NCBI RefSeq assembly: GCF_002813375.1
Contig: NZ_PHUJ01000003.1
Span: 1,860,001 to 1,924,000 of the forward strand
Origin: Pseudonocardia alni
GTDB taxonomy: Bacteria > Actinomycetota > Actinomycetes > Mycobacteriales > Pseudonocardiaceae
DNA length: 64,000 bases
Direction: 5' to 3'
A model generated the notes under the pieces. The model was given only the letters and a program-made list of their open reading frames with translations. It made no database searches and was not told the origin of the DNA. Of the stretch, positions 8,681 through 16,548 are shown in pieces. Each line of letters opens with the position of its first letter. Position 1 is the first letter of the stretch. The position numbers and the translations under genes were made by a program.

Positions 8681-9849
8681 GCGCGCCGCTCGGTCAGCTC
8701 GGTGACCACGGCCAGCCCGACCACCACGGCGAGCACGACCAGGCCGATCACGATCGCGGGCAGCGCGTGCCCGGCGACGAGCGCGACCGCCGCGGCCACG
8801 ACCAGCACGGCCGCGGCGACGTAGCGCGACCGCCCGACCGTCCCGGTGCGGCCCTGCAGGTAGAGCTTGTTGCCCACGAGGTAGAGCAGCGGACCGCCGA
8901 CCGAGGTCAGCACCAGGGCCGGGGTGTTCTCCGGGTGCGTGAGGTGCAGGTCGATCGCGACCGCGAACAGCACCGCGCCGGCCACCATCAGGCCGTGTGC
9001 GTAGGCGAACGCGGCCCGCGCCGCGCGGGTCGACCCGTCGCCGGAGGCCGCCCGGGTGCCGTGTCCGGCGAGCGCGAAGTAGGACCACCACAGCGCGACC
9101 AGGCCGGCGAACCCGAGCAGGGTGATCACCACCGCGTAGGGGGTCACGACCTCCATCTCCGACAGCGTGAAACCCATGATCAGGATCGACTCGCCGAGCG
9201 CGATGATGAACACCAGCCGGTTGCGCTCGGCGAGGTGCTCCACGTCGGTCGGCCACTCCTCCATCGGGGTGCGGCCGAGCCCCGGCACCCGGAACTCGAA
9301 CCGCGGGCCCGCCATGTCGACGGCGACGGCCAGCGCCCAGACCACGAGCCGCGCCACCGGCGGGAGGAACGCGCCGAGGACCATCAGCACCGACGCGGCC
9401 GTGCTCCACACCAGCAGGTTGCGGTAGTTGCGGGCCATGACGTGCCCGCGCATGGTCACGACGAGGAACAGCGGGCGGCCGATCTGGGCGGCGGCGAAGC
9501 ACAGCGCGAACAGCAGGCCCGAGTCGCCGAACGCGCCCGGCAGCGCCAGGGCCATCCCGAGTGCCGCGAGCATCAGCCCGGCGTTGAGCACCCGGACCGA
9601 CGGCCGGGCCGGGTCCAGGTAGTTCATCGCCCAGGCCGAGTAGTTCCACAGCCACCAGACCGCGGCGAACAGGACCGCCGTCTCCAGCGCCCCGACCGGG
9701 GTCAGGTGATACAGCAGCGTGTGCGAGACCTGGACGATCGCGAACACGTAGACGAGGTCGAAGAACAGCTCGATCGGGGCGACCTCGGAGTCGCCCGCCC
9801 GGCGCAGCACCCGCGGCCGGGTGTCGGGTGTGGTGTCCGGTGTGGTCAT
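8677..9849 (-). CDS. Low temperature requirement A (LtrA) family membrane protein
   Basis: A 390-residue polytopic membrane protein (roughly ten or more hydrophobic helices) with the family signature VAPIELFFDLVYVFAIVQVSH near the N-terminus and the central AERNRLVFIIALGESILIMG block. The family is named from Listeria LtrA; the molecular function is unknown. ATG 9849 follows AAGGA. It is divergent from a second LtrA paralogue with about 53 bases between starts, and its stop overlaps that of mtr by four bases. Confidence 0.85.
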   Translation of the reverse strand: MTTPDTTPDTRPRVLRRAGDSEVAPIELFFDLVYVFAIVQVSHTLLYHLTPVGALETAVLFAAVWWLWNYSAWAMNYLDPARPSVRVLNAGLMLAALGMALALPGAFGDSGLLFALCFAAAQIGRPLFLVVTMRGHVMARNYRNLLVWSTAASVLMVLGAFLPPVARLVVWALAVAVDMAGPRFEFRVPGLGRTPMEEWPTDVEHLAERNRLVFIIALGESILIMGFTLSEMEVVTPYAVVITLLGFAGLVALWWSYFALAGHGTRAASGDGSTRAARAAFAYAHGLMVAGAVLFAVAIDLHLTHPENTPALVLTSVGGPLLYLVGNKLYLQGRTGTVGRSRYVAAAVLVVAAAVALVAGHALPAIVIGLVVLAVVVGLAVVTELTERRA

Positions 9850-9902
9850 CGGTGGGTCCTTCCCCGTGTCGGCGCAGCCGAAGGGTAGTGCGGCGCGCAA
9901 CG

Positions 9903-11057
9903 ATGCCCGGTGTGAACCTCGGTCTGCGCGCGATGCGCCCCCGCGACCCGGACGAGCCCCACCGGGCGGCCAGTCCGCTGGAGCTGTTCTTCGACCTGGT
10001 GTTCGTGGTGGCGGTGTCGCTGTCGTCGGCCGCGCTGCACCACTCCGAGTCCGGCGGGCACATCGGTGCCGGGGTCGGGTCGTACCTGCTGGTGTTCTTC
10101 GGCATCTGGTGGGCCTGGATGAACTTCACCTGGTTCGCCTCGGCCTTCGACGTCGACGACTGGCTCTACCGCGTCACCACCCTGGTGCAGATGGCGGGGG
10201 CGCTGGTACTGGCCGCGGGGACCCCGTCGGCGATGGCCGGTGAGGGCTACGGCGTGCTCGTCGCGGGCTACGTGGTGATGCGCCTGGCGATGGTCACGCA
10301 GTGGCTGCGGGCGGCCCGCTCGCACCGGGAGCTGCGGGTCACGGCGCTGCGCTACGCGGGCGGCATCGTCGTCGTCCAGCTGCTGTGGATCACCTGGGTG
10401 CTCGTGGACCCGCACCCGGTGGGGTTCGTCGTGCTGGCGCTGGCCGAGCTGGCGGTCCCGGTGGTCGCCGAGCGGGCGCGGACGACACCGTGGCACCCGC
10501 ACCACATCGCCGAGCGCTACAGCCTGTTCACCCTGATCCTGCTGGGCGAGTCGGTCCTGGCGTCGACGACGGCCGTGGTCGACGCGCTGTCCTCCGCCGA
10601 GCACCTCGGCCCGCTGCTGCTGCTCTCGGCGTGCGGGCTCGTGCTGGCGGCGGGCATGTGGTGGGTCTACTTCGCCCGCGACCAGCACGAGCACCTGCGG
10701 GCCATGCCACGGGCGCTGGTGCACGGCTACGGCCACTACCTCGTCTTCGCCGCGGCCGGGGCGTTCTCGGCGGGCATCGAGGTGGCCGTCGACGTCGACA
10801 CCACCGCGACCGGGCTGTCCGCCGCCGCGGCCGGGGCGACGCTGACCGTGCCGGTCGCGCTGTTCGTCCTCGGGGTGTGGGCGCTCGCGCTGCGCCCCAC
10901 GCTCACCGCCGGGCGCAGCGCCGCCGTCGTCGTGCTGGCGGGGCTGCTGGGACTGTCGGCGTTCGCGCCGTTCACCCCGGTCGTCGCCGCGGTGGTGATG
11001 GTGGCGGTGGTCGTGACCGTCGAGACAGCACCCGCCCGGAACACCGTCGCCGCGTGA
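9903..11057 (+). CDS. Second LtrA family membrane protein
   Basis: A 384-residue multi-helix membrane protein with the same signatures, SPLELFFDLVFVVAVSLSSAAL and AERYSLFTLILLGESVLAS, but only moderate similarity elsewhere to the divergent neighbour, so an old duplication. Start choice is uncertain: ATG 9903 is used, with GTG 9912 possible and no strong ribosome binding site for either. The AhpD-like gene follows after 16 bases and may be co-transcribed. Function unknown. Confidence 0.82.
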   Translation: MPGVNLGLRAMRPRDPDEPHRAASPLELFFDLVFVVAVSLSSAALHHSESGGHIGAGVGSYLLVFFGIWWAWMNFTWFASAFDVDDWLYRVTTLVQMAGALVLAAGTPSAMAGEGYGVLVAGYVVMRLAMVTQWLRAARSHRELRVTALRYAGGIVVVQLLWITWVLVDPHPVGFVVLALAELAVPVVAERARTTPWHPHHIAERYSLFTLILLGESVLASTTAVVDALSSAEHLGPLLLLSACGLVLAAGMWWVYFARDQHEHLRAMPRALVHGYGHYLVFAAAGAFSAGIEVAVDVDTTATGLSAAAAGATLTVPVALFVLGVWALALRPTLTAGRSAAVVVLAGLLGLSAFAPFTPVVAAVVMVAVVVTVETAPARNTVAA

Positions 11058-11073
11058 CGGGTTCGGAGGTGAC

Positions 11074-11562
11074 ATGGGCCGGGTGTGGATCGACAAGCAG
11101 ACCCCCGAGGTGTTCCGGGCGATGACCGACGTCGTCGCGGTCGTGCGCGAGCGCGCCGCCGCGGCCGGGGTGGACCGGGACCTGCTGGAGCTGGTGAACC
11201 TGCGGGTCTCCCAGATCAACGGCTGCGAGACCTGCCTGGACACGCACTGGCGGTCGGGGCTGGCGGCCGGACTGACCCCGCAGCGGATGGCGCTGCTCCC
11301 GGCCTGGCGCGACAGCGCCCTCTACGACGACCGCGAGCGCGCCGCACTCGGTCTCGCCGAGGCCGTCACCCGGACCGCCGGGACCCACCTCGACGACGAC
11401 GCCTACGCCGCCGTCCGCGGTGACCTCACCGACGACGAGGTGTCGGTGCTGGTCTGGGCTGCGATCACCATCAACGCGTTCAACCGGGTCTCGATCCTGT
11501 CGGCGCACCCCGTCCCCGAGCGCGACGCCGACGGCCGCGTGGTGCGCCGCCGGGCGTCCTGA
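11074..11562 (+). CDS. Carboxymuconolactone decarboxylase / AhpD-like protein
   Basis: A 162-residue alpha-helical protein of the CMD superfamily. The AhpD core motif CETCLDTH (Cys51, Cys54, His58) is intact, which predicts a thiol-disulfide peroxidase or reductase role rather than decarboxylation. GGAGGTGAC precedes the ATG. Neighbours are the LtrA protein, a GNAT and a pirin on the same strand with short gaps, suggesting one transcript linked to redox or stress. Confidence 0.87.
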   Translation: MGRVWIDKQTPEVFRAMTDVVAVVRERAAAAGVDRDLLELVNLRVSQINGCETCLDTHWRSGLAAGLTPQRMALLPAWRDSALYDDRERAALGLAEAVTRTAGTHLDDDAYAAVRGDLTDDEVSVLVWAAITINAFNRVSILSAHPVPERDADGRVVRRRAS

Positions 11563-11574
11563 GAGGCTGACCAC

Positions 11575-11913
11575 ATGCCCGGCGACACCGACGACACCGT
11601 GGTCACCCACGACACCGGCCACCACCGCTACGAGATCCTGATCGACGGCACCGTGGTCGGCCGGGCCGAGTACGTCGACGACCACGAGCAGCGGATCTTC
11701 CACCACACCGAGGTCGACCCGGAGCTGTCCGGGCGCGGGCTCGCGAGCACCCTGATCCGCTTCGCGCTGGACGACACCCGCGCCGCCGGGAAGCGGATCG
11801 TGCCGGTCTGCCCGTACGTACGGCGCTGGGTGTCGACCCACCAGGGCTACGCCGACATCCTCGACCCGGTGACGCCCGACGCCGTCGCCACCGTCCGGCG
11901 GAGGGCGCGGTGA
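11575..11913 (+). CDS. Small GNAT-type N-acetyltransferase (COG2388-like)
   Basis: 112 residues. A compact acetyltransferase fold with the acetyl-CoA loop LSGRGLASTLIRFALDDTRAAG (about 52-73) and the downstream VCPYVRRWVSTHQGY typical of the small YidJ-like group. The substrate is not predictable. It sits 12 bases after the AhpD-like gene, and its TGA overlaps the GTG of the pirin gene, so it is translationally coupled. Confidence 0.83.
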   Translation: MPGDTDDTVVTHDTGHHRYEILIDGTVVGRAEYVDDHEQRIFHHTEVDPELSGRGLASTLIRFALDDTRAAGKRIVPVCPYVRRWVSTHQGYADILDPVTPDAVATVRRRAR

Positions 11914-12878
11914 GCAACGTCGAGACCGTGCCGGAGGAGGTCGTCTGCGGGGGCGACACCGCCGCCGCGGAGCTGGTGACCCCGCGCGACGTGCCGTTGG
12001 GCGGGCCGCGCGCGATGACGGTGCGCCGCACGCTGCCGCGCCGCACCCGGTCGCTGATCGGGGCCTGGTGCTTCCTCGACCACTACGGCCCGGACCGGGT
12101 CGCCGACACCGGCGGGATGGCCGTGCCGGGGCATCCGCACACCGGGCTGGCGACGGTGTCGTGGCTGTTCACCGGGGAGGTCGAGCACCGCGACACCACC
12201 GGCGCGCACGCGGTCGTGCGCCCGGGCGAGCTGAACCTGATGACCGCGGGGTCCGGCATCGCACACTCGGAGTTCTCCACGCCCGGTACCGAGGTGCTGC
12301 ACGGGGTGCAGCTGTGGCTGGCGCTGCCCGCCGCGCACCGGGACACCGCACCCCGCTTCGAGCACTACGCGCCGCCCCGGGTGCGGGCCGGGGACGCCGC
12401 GCTGCGGGTGTTCCTCGGGTCGCTGGCCGGGTCGTCGTCGCCGGTGGAGACGTTCACCCCGCTGCTGGGCGCCGAGGTCGTGCTGCCCGCCGGGACGACG
12501 GTGACGCTCGACGTCGACGCCGGGTTCGAGCACGGCGTGCTGGTCGACACCGGCGCGGCGCGGGTGTGCGGGACGGCGGCCGCGTCCACCGAGCTCGTGT
12601 ACCTCCCGCCGGGCCGGACGACCCTGGACCTGCACGCCGGCGACGACGGCGCCCGCCTGGTGCTGCTCGGCGGGGAGCCGTGGGGCGAGCAGATCGTGAT
12701 GTGGTGGAACTTCGTCGGTTCCAGCCACGACGAGATCGCGGCCTTCCGGGAGCAGTGGCAGGACGAGCGTGCAACCGGAGGGCGGGACGGCGGGCGCTTC
12801 GGGGTGTTCCCGGACGCCTGGGAGTCGACGTTGCCGGCGCCGGAGCTGCCGAACGCGCGGTTGACCCCTCGGGGGTAG
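11910..12878 (+). CDS. Pirin family protein
   Basis: A 322-residue bicupin. The N-terminal cupin has the pirin metal ligands HPHTG (His75, His77) and GSGIAHSE (His119, Glu121). The C-terminal half matches the pirin C-terminal domain (EVVLPAGTTVTLDVD, LVLLGGEPWGEQIVMWWNFVG). Bacterial pirins include quercetin 2,3-dioxygenases and metabolic regulators; which applies here is unknown. The GTG start overlaps the preceding TGA. Convergent with the ACT-domain gene. Confidence 0.9.
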   Translation: MSNVETVPEEVVCGGDTAAAELVTPRDVPLGGPRAMTVRRTLPRRTRSLIGAWCFLDHYGPDRVADTGGMAVPGHPHTGLATVSWLFTGEVEHRDTTGAHAVVRPGELNLMTAGSGIAHSEFSTPGTEVLHGVQLWLALPAAHRDTAPRFEHYAPPRVRAGDAALRVFLGSLAGSSSPVETFTPLLGAEVVLPAGTTVTLDVDAGFEHGVLVDTGAARVCGTAAASTELVYLPPGRTTLDLHAGDDGARLVLLGGEPWGEQIVMWWNFVGSSHDEIAAFREQWQDERATGGRDGGRFGVFPDAWESTLPAPELPNARLTPRG

Positions 12879-12885
12879 CCCCGGA

Positions 12886-13161
12886 TCAGCACAGGTCGGC
12901 GCGCACCACCGGCACGACCCGGCGCAGCTGCTCGAGGAGCAGATCGGCGGCCCGGCCGTCGCGGGTGACGACGAGGTCGACCCGGCCGATCTCGCCGGAC
13001 ATGTCGACCCGCAGCGAGCGGACCTTCCAGCGGCGCGACCGCAGCGTGGTGAGGACCTTGTACAGGCCGTCGTCGGCGTCGGTCAGCAGCAGCGAGACGA
13101 CGTGACCGTGCTCGGCGGGATCGCTTCCGGTACGGGTGCGCTCGGTGGTGGGGGCGTTCAT
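12886..13161 (-). CDS. Orphan ACT-domain protein, IlvM-like
   Basis: 91 residues with the beta-alpha-beta pattern of an ACT domain: HVVSLLLTDADDGLYKVLTTLRSRRWKVRSLRVD, then RVDLVVTRDG and LLLEQLRRVVPVVRADLC. The layout resembles the short regulatory subunit IlvM of acetolactate synthase, but no synthase is nearby, so the partner is unknown. GGAGATCCG before the ATG gives a good ribosome binding site. A 10-bp hairpin lies in its 5' region. Function is inference from fold only. Confidence 0.6.
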   Translation of the reverse strand: MNAPTTERTRTGSDPAEHGHVVSLLLTDADDGLYKVLTTLRSRRWKVRSLRVDMSGEIGRVDLVVTRDGRAADLLLEQLRRVVPVVRADLC

Positions 13162-13211
13162 CGGATCTCCGGTGTTCGAGGGCGAACGTCAGGATCCGGC
13201 CAGGTCCGGCG

Positions 13212-13224
13212 GGCACGACGTGCC
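13212..13224. promoter_or_regulatory. 13-bp palindrome GGCACGACGTGCC
   Basis: Inverted repeat GGCAC-GAC-GTGCC in the divergent region between the ACT-domain gene and the SGNH hydrolase. A copy differing only in the central base (GGCAC-GAT-GTGCC) occurs at 44386-44398, just before the amidotransferase gene. Confidence 0.4.
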
Positions 13225-13225
13225 A

Positions 13226-13255
13226 CGCGCCGGCTCCCTGGCTTCAGCCGGCGCG
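13226..13255. promoter_or_regulatory. 10-bp hairpin in a divergent leader region
   Basis: CGCGCCGGCT (13226-13235) pairs perfectly with AGCCGGCGCG (13246-13255) across a ten-base loop. It lies 65-94 bases upstream of the ACT-domain start (minus) and about 95 before the SGNH start (plus). It cannot be an ordinary terminator of either flanking gene, as both point away from it, so an attenuator or operator role is possible. Confidence 0.45.
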
Positions 13256-13348
13256 CCGGGTAATGGTCCGACCGCGCACGGGACGAGGGTAACAGCCGTC
13301 ACCACCCCCGGGCCGAGCCGCGGCGATCGCGACGCGGATGCTGACCCC

Positions 13349-14101
13349 GTGCGGTACGTGGCGATCGGGGACAGCTTCACCGAGGGCGTGGGCGACGAGG
13401 ACGCCGCCGGCATCCCGCGCGGCTGGGCCGACCGGGTCGCCGCCGGGCTGGCCGGCGCCTCCGGCGAACCGGTGCACTACGCGAACCTGGCCGTACGGGG
13501 CCGGCTGCTGGCCGACGTCGTCGGGCCGCAGCTCGACGCCGCGCTGGCGCTGGACCCCGCACCGACGCTGATCACGCTCAACGGCGGCGGGAACGACATG
13601 CTGCGCCCCCGCACCGACGTCGCCGGGCTCGCCGCGCTGACCGCCCGCGCCGTCGACCGCTGCGCGGCGGCGGGGGTCCGGCTGGTGCTGCTCAGCGGCG
13701 CCGACCCGTCGGACCGGCTCCCGCTGGGACGGGTCGTCCACCGCCGCGGCGCCGAGCTGTCGGCGACGGTGCGCACGCTCGCCGCCGCACACGGGCTCAC
13801 CTTCGTCGACGTGTTCGGCGACGCCGAGATCCGCAGGCCCGGCTACTGGTCGGACGACCGCCTGCACCTGGGCACGCCCGGGCACCTGCGCGCCGCCGGG
13901 CTGGTGCTGGAGGCACTCGGGGTGCGCGGCGCGACGCCCGCGACGACCGTCGTCACGACCTCGCAGACGGGGCCGGCCGCGGGGCTCGCCTACTACCGCG
14001 CCCACGTCCTGCCCTGGGTCGGACGACGCCTGCGGGGCCGTTCGTCCGGGGACGGCCGCCCGGCGAAGGCCCCGGCCTGGACGGTCGTCCCGGCGCGCTG
14101 A
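13349..14101 (+). CDS. SGNH/GDSL family hydrolase
   Basis: About 250 residues. Block I VAIGDSFTEG holds the nucleophile Ser9, NLAVRG is block II, LNGGGNDML (77-85) is block III, and DRLHLGTPGH near residue 175 has the catalytic Asp-x-x-His. A typical esterase/lipase-like acyl hydrolase; no signal peptide is visible, so it is likely cytoplasmic. GTG 13349 is chosen because the family starts right before the first strand; the open frame continues upstream but has no better in-frame start. Substrate unknown. Confidence 0.86.
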   Translation: MRYVAIGDSFTEGVGDEDAAGIPRGWADRVAAGLAGASGEPVHYANLAVRGRLLADVVGPQLDAALALDPAPTLITLNGGGNDMLRPRTDVAGLAALTARAVDRCAAAGVRLVLLSGADPSDRLPLGRVVHRRGAELSATVRTLAAAHGLTFVDVFGDAEIRRPGYWSDDRLHLGTPGHLRAAGLVLEALGVRGATPATTVVTTSQTGPAAGLAYYRAHVLPWVGRRLRGRSSGDGRPAKAPAWTVVPAR

Positions 14102-14122
14102 GCCGCGGGGCGGCGCCGGGCG

Positions 14123-15556
14123 TCACAGGTCGGCCAGCGCGGACAGCGGCGACTCGACGGCGTCGGCGACGAACCGCAGGAACCCGCCCGCGGTGCCGCC
14201 GTCGCAGACCCGGTGGTCGAACACCAGTGACAGCTGGGTGATCGACCGCGGGACGACCGCGCCGTCGACGACCCACGGCCGCGGCAGCACCCGCCCGACG
14301 CCCAGCATCGCGACCTCGGGATGGTTGATGATCGCGGCGCTGCCGTCGACGCCGAGCACCCCGTAGTTGTTCAGGGTGAACGACCCGCGGGTCAGCTCGG
14401 TGGCGGTGACCGAGCCGTCCCGGGCCGCCGCGGTGAGCCGGCGGATCTCGGTGTCGAGGCCGCGCATCCCGAGGCGGTGGGCGTCGGCGACCGAGGGGAC
14501 GACCAGACCACGGTCGGTCTGCGCGGCGATGCCGAGGTGCACCCCGTCGAGGTGCACGATCTCCCCCGCCTGCGGGTCGACCCGGGCGTTGAGCTCGGGG
14601 AACCGGGCGAGACCGGCGACGACGAACCGGGCCAGGATCGCGAGCAGCCCGACCGGGCGGCCGTCGGTGCCGGTGAGCTGCGGGCGCAGGGCGAGCAGGT
14701 CGGTGGCGTCGACGTCGACCCAGGTCGTGGCCTCGGGGATCTCGGCGCGGCTGCGGGTCAGGGTCTCGGCGACGGCGCGGCGGACCCCGCGCAGCGGCAC
14801 GATCGCCCGCACCGCGAGCCCGGTGCGGGGGTCATGCTCCGGCGCGACGGCGGTCGTCGCAGCGGACGGTGCGGCGGCGGACGGTGCAACGGCGGGCGGT
14901 GCAACGGCGGGCGGTGCAACGGCGGGCGGTGCAGTGACGTGCGGCGCGGCAGCGGGCTCGGCGGCGGCCGGCGGCGCGGAGCGGGCGGCGGCGAGCGCCA
15001 CGTCGTGACGCAGCACCATCCCGCCGGGCCCGGTCCCCTCGACCGTCGCGAGGTCGATGCCGTGGTCGCGGGCCAGCCGCCGCACCACCGGCGACTGCAC
15101 CGGCCGACGCTCCCCCCGCGCGCGGTCGGCGGCGGACGTCGCCGCCGGGACCGCGGGCGCGGCCGGGCCGGCGGGCGCGGGTGAGTCGGCGGGCACGGGC
15201 GAAGGGGCGGGCGCGGGTGGGTCGGCGCGCTTCGCGGCCCGGCGACGCCGGCGGGCCCCCTCGTGCCCGCCGGACGTGCCGTACCCGATCAGGACGTTCC
15301 CCGATCCGGCGTCCCCGGCGTCCCCGACCGACACCAGCGGCTCCCCGACCCGCAGCGTCTCGCCCTCCACACCGTGCCGGGTCAGCACCGTGCCCGCGTA
15401 CGGCGACGGCACCTCGACCACGGCCTTCGCCGTCTCCACCTCGGCCACGGGCTGGTCGACGCCGACGGTGTCCCCGTCGGCCACGAGCCAGCGGACGAGC
15501 TCGGCCTCGGTCAGCCCCTCCCCCAGGTCGGGCAGGGTGAACACCTGAGCGCTCAC
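14123..15556 (-). CDS. bkdC: Dihydrolipoamide acyltransferase (E2) of a branched-chain 2-oxo-acid dehydrogenase
   Basis: A 477-residue E2 core. The N-terminal lipoyl domain carries the lipoylated Lys in VETAKAVVEV (Lys44). An Ala/Pro linker, a peripheral-subunit-binding domain (VQSPVVRRLARDHGID), a second Ala/Pro linker built from repeats, and the C-terminal catalytic domain with FDHRVCDGGTAGGF (His and Asp of HxxxDG) follow. It transfers the acyl group from E1 to CoA. GTG 15556 overlaps the E1-beta stop as GTGA. No E3 is in the window, so a shared lipoamide dehydrogenase is presumably used. Confidence 0.93.
   Translation of the reverse strand: MSAQVFTLPDLGEGLTEAELVRWLVADGDTVGVDQPVAEVETAKAVVEVPSPYAGTVLTRHGVEGETLRVGEPLVSVGDAGDAGSGNVLIGYGTSGGHEGARRRRRAAKRADPPAPAPSPVPADSPAPAGPAAPAVPAATSAADRARGERRPVQSPVVRRLARDHGIDLATVEGTGPGGMVLRHDVALAAARSAPPAAAEPAAAPHVTAPPAVAPPAVAPPAVAPSAAAPSAATTAVAPEHDPRTGLAVRAIVPLRGVRRAVAETLTRSRAEIPEATTWVDVDATDLLALRPQLTGTDGRPVGLLAILARFVVAGLARFPELNARVDPQAGEIVHLDGVHLGIAAQTDRGLVVPSVADAHRLGMRGLDTEIRRLTAAARDGSVTATELTRGSFTLNNYGVLGVDGSAAIINHPEVAMLGVGRVLPRPWVVDGAVVPRSITQLSLVFDHRVCDGGTAGGFLRFVADAVESPLSALADL
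14871..14930. repeat. Four tandem 15-bp units encoding an Ala/Pro linker
   Basis: Three identical copies of GCAACGGCGGGCGGT (14886-14930) are preceded by one variant (14871-14885), inside the E2 gene. In protein they give a repeated five-residue Ala/Pro/Val unit in the flexible linker. The unit keeps frame, so copy-number change would alter linker length without inactivating the enzyme. Confidence 0.8.
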
Positions 15557-16548
15557 GCCGCGTCCTCCCAGCCGAGCGTGTCGACGGCGTCGAGCACCCG
15601 GTCCACCCCGGGCAGGTGGTGCTGCTCCAGCTTCGGCGGCGGGTAGGGCACGTCGAATCCGGTCACCCGGCGCACCGGCGCCTCGAGGTGGTGGAAGCAC
15701 CGCTCGGAGATCCGGGCGGCGATCTCCGAGGCGACCGAGGCGAACCCCGGGGCCTCCGCGACGACGACCGCCCGCCCGGTCCGGCGGACCTGCGCGCAGA
15801 CGGTCTCGTCGTCGAACGGCACGATCGACCGCAGGTCGACCACGCCCAGGTCACGGCCCTCGCGGGCGGCCTCCTCGGCGGCGGCGAGCGCGACCGGGAC
15901 CGTCGGGCCGTAGGCGATGAGCGTCGCGTCGACCCCGGGGCGGCGGACGACGGCACGTCCGATCGGCGGCACCGGGACGGTCGTGTCCACCTCCTCGGAG
16001 GTGAAGTAGTGCTTCTTCGGTTCCAGGAAGACCACCGGATCCGGGTACTCGATCGCCGCGCGGAGCAGGCCGTGGGCGTCGGCGTTCGTGGCCGGGGCGA
16101 GCACGGTCAACCCGGCGGTGTGGGCGTAGTACGCCTCGGAGGAGTCACAGTGGTGCTCGACGCCGCCGATCCCGCCGGCATACGGCACCCGGATGACCAT
16201 CGGCAGCCGCATCCGGCCCGAGGTGCGGTTGCCGAACTTCGCGACGTGGCTGGCGATCTGCTCGAACGCCGGGTACGCGAACGCGTCGAACTGCATCTCG
16301 ACGACGGGCCGCAGCCCGTTCATCGCCATCCCCACCGCCGTGCCGACGATGCCGGACTCGGCGAGCGGGGTGTCGAAGCAGCGGTGCTCGCCGAACTCGG
16401 CGGTGAGCCCGTCGGTGACCCGGAAGACCCCGCCGAGCGGACCGACGTCCTCCCCGAACACGACGACGGTCGGGTCGGCGGCCATCGCCTCGCGCAGCGC
16501 CGTGTTGATCGACTGCGCCATGGTGAGCTTCACGGGACCGGTGTTCAC
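15553..16548 (-). CDS. bkdB: Branched-chain 2-oxo-acid dehydrogenase E1 beta subunit
   Basis: 331 residues. It completes the thiamine-diphosphate active site with E1 alpha and decarboxylates branched-chain 2-oxo acids from Val, Leu and Ile. It has TMAQSINTALREAM, VFGEDVGPLGGVFRVTDGL, the FDTPLAESGIVGTAVGMA block and the C-terminal transketolase domain ending in VTGFDVPYPPPKLEQHHLP. GTG 16548 overlaps the E1-alpha TGA and is followed shortly by in-frame alternatives. Pyruvate-type specificity cannot be fully excluded. Confidence 0.92.
   Translation of the reverse strand: MNTGPVKLTMAQSINTALREAMAADPTVVVFGEDVGPLGGVFRVTDGLTAEFGEHRCFDTPLAESGIVGTAVGMAMNGLRPVVEMQFDAFAYPAFEQIASHVAKFGNRTSGRMRLPMVIRVPYAGGIGGVEHHCDSSEAYYAHTAGLTVLAPATNADAHGLLRAAIEYPDPVVFLEPKKHYFTSEEVDTTVPVPPIGRAVVRRPGVDATLIAYGPTVPVALAAAEEAAREGRDLGVVDLRSIVPFDDETVCAQVRRTGRAVVVAEAPGFASVASEIAARISERCFHHLEAPVRRVTGFDVPYPPPKLEQHHLPGVDRVLDAVDTLGWEDAA

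Noticed and set aside
6073..9888. A very long plus-strand frame over lysR, the STAS gene, mtr and the ltrA-like gene
   Set aside because: It crosses several well-supported genes on both strands and encodes Arg/Pro-rich shadow sequence only.
14871..14930. A CRISPR array
   Set aside because: The repeats are 15 bp, contiguous without spacers and lie in frame inside the E2 gene.
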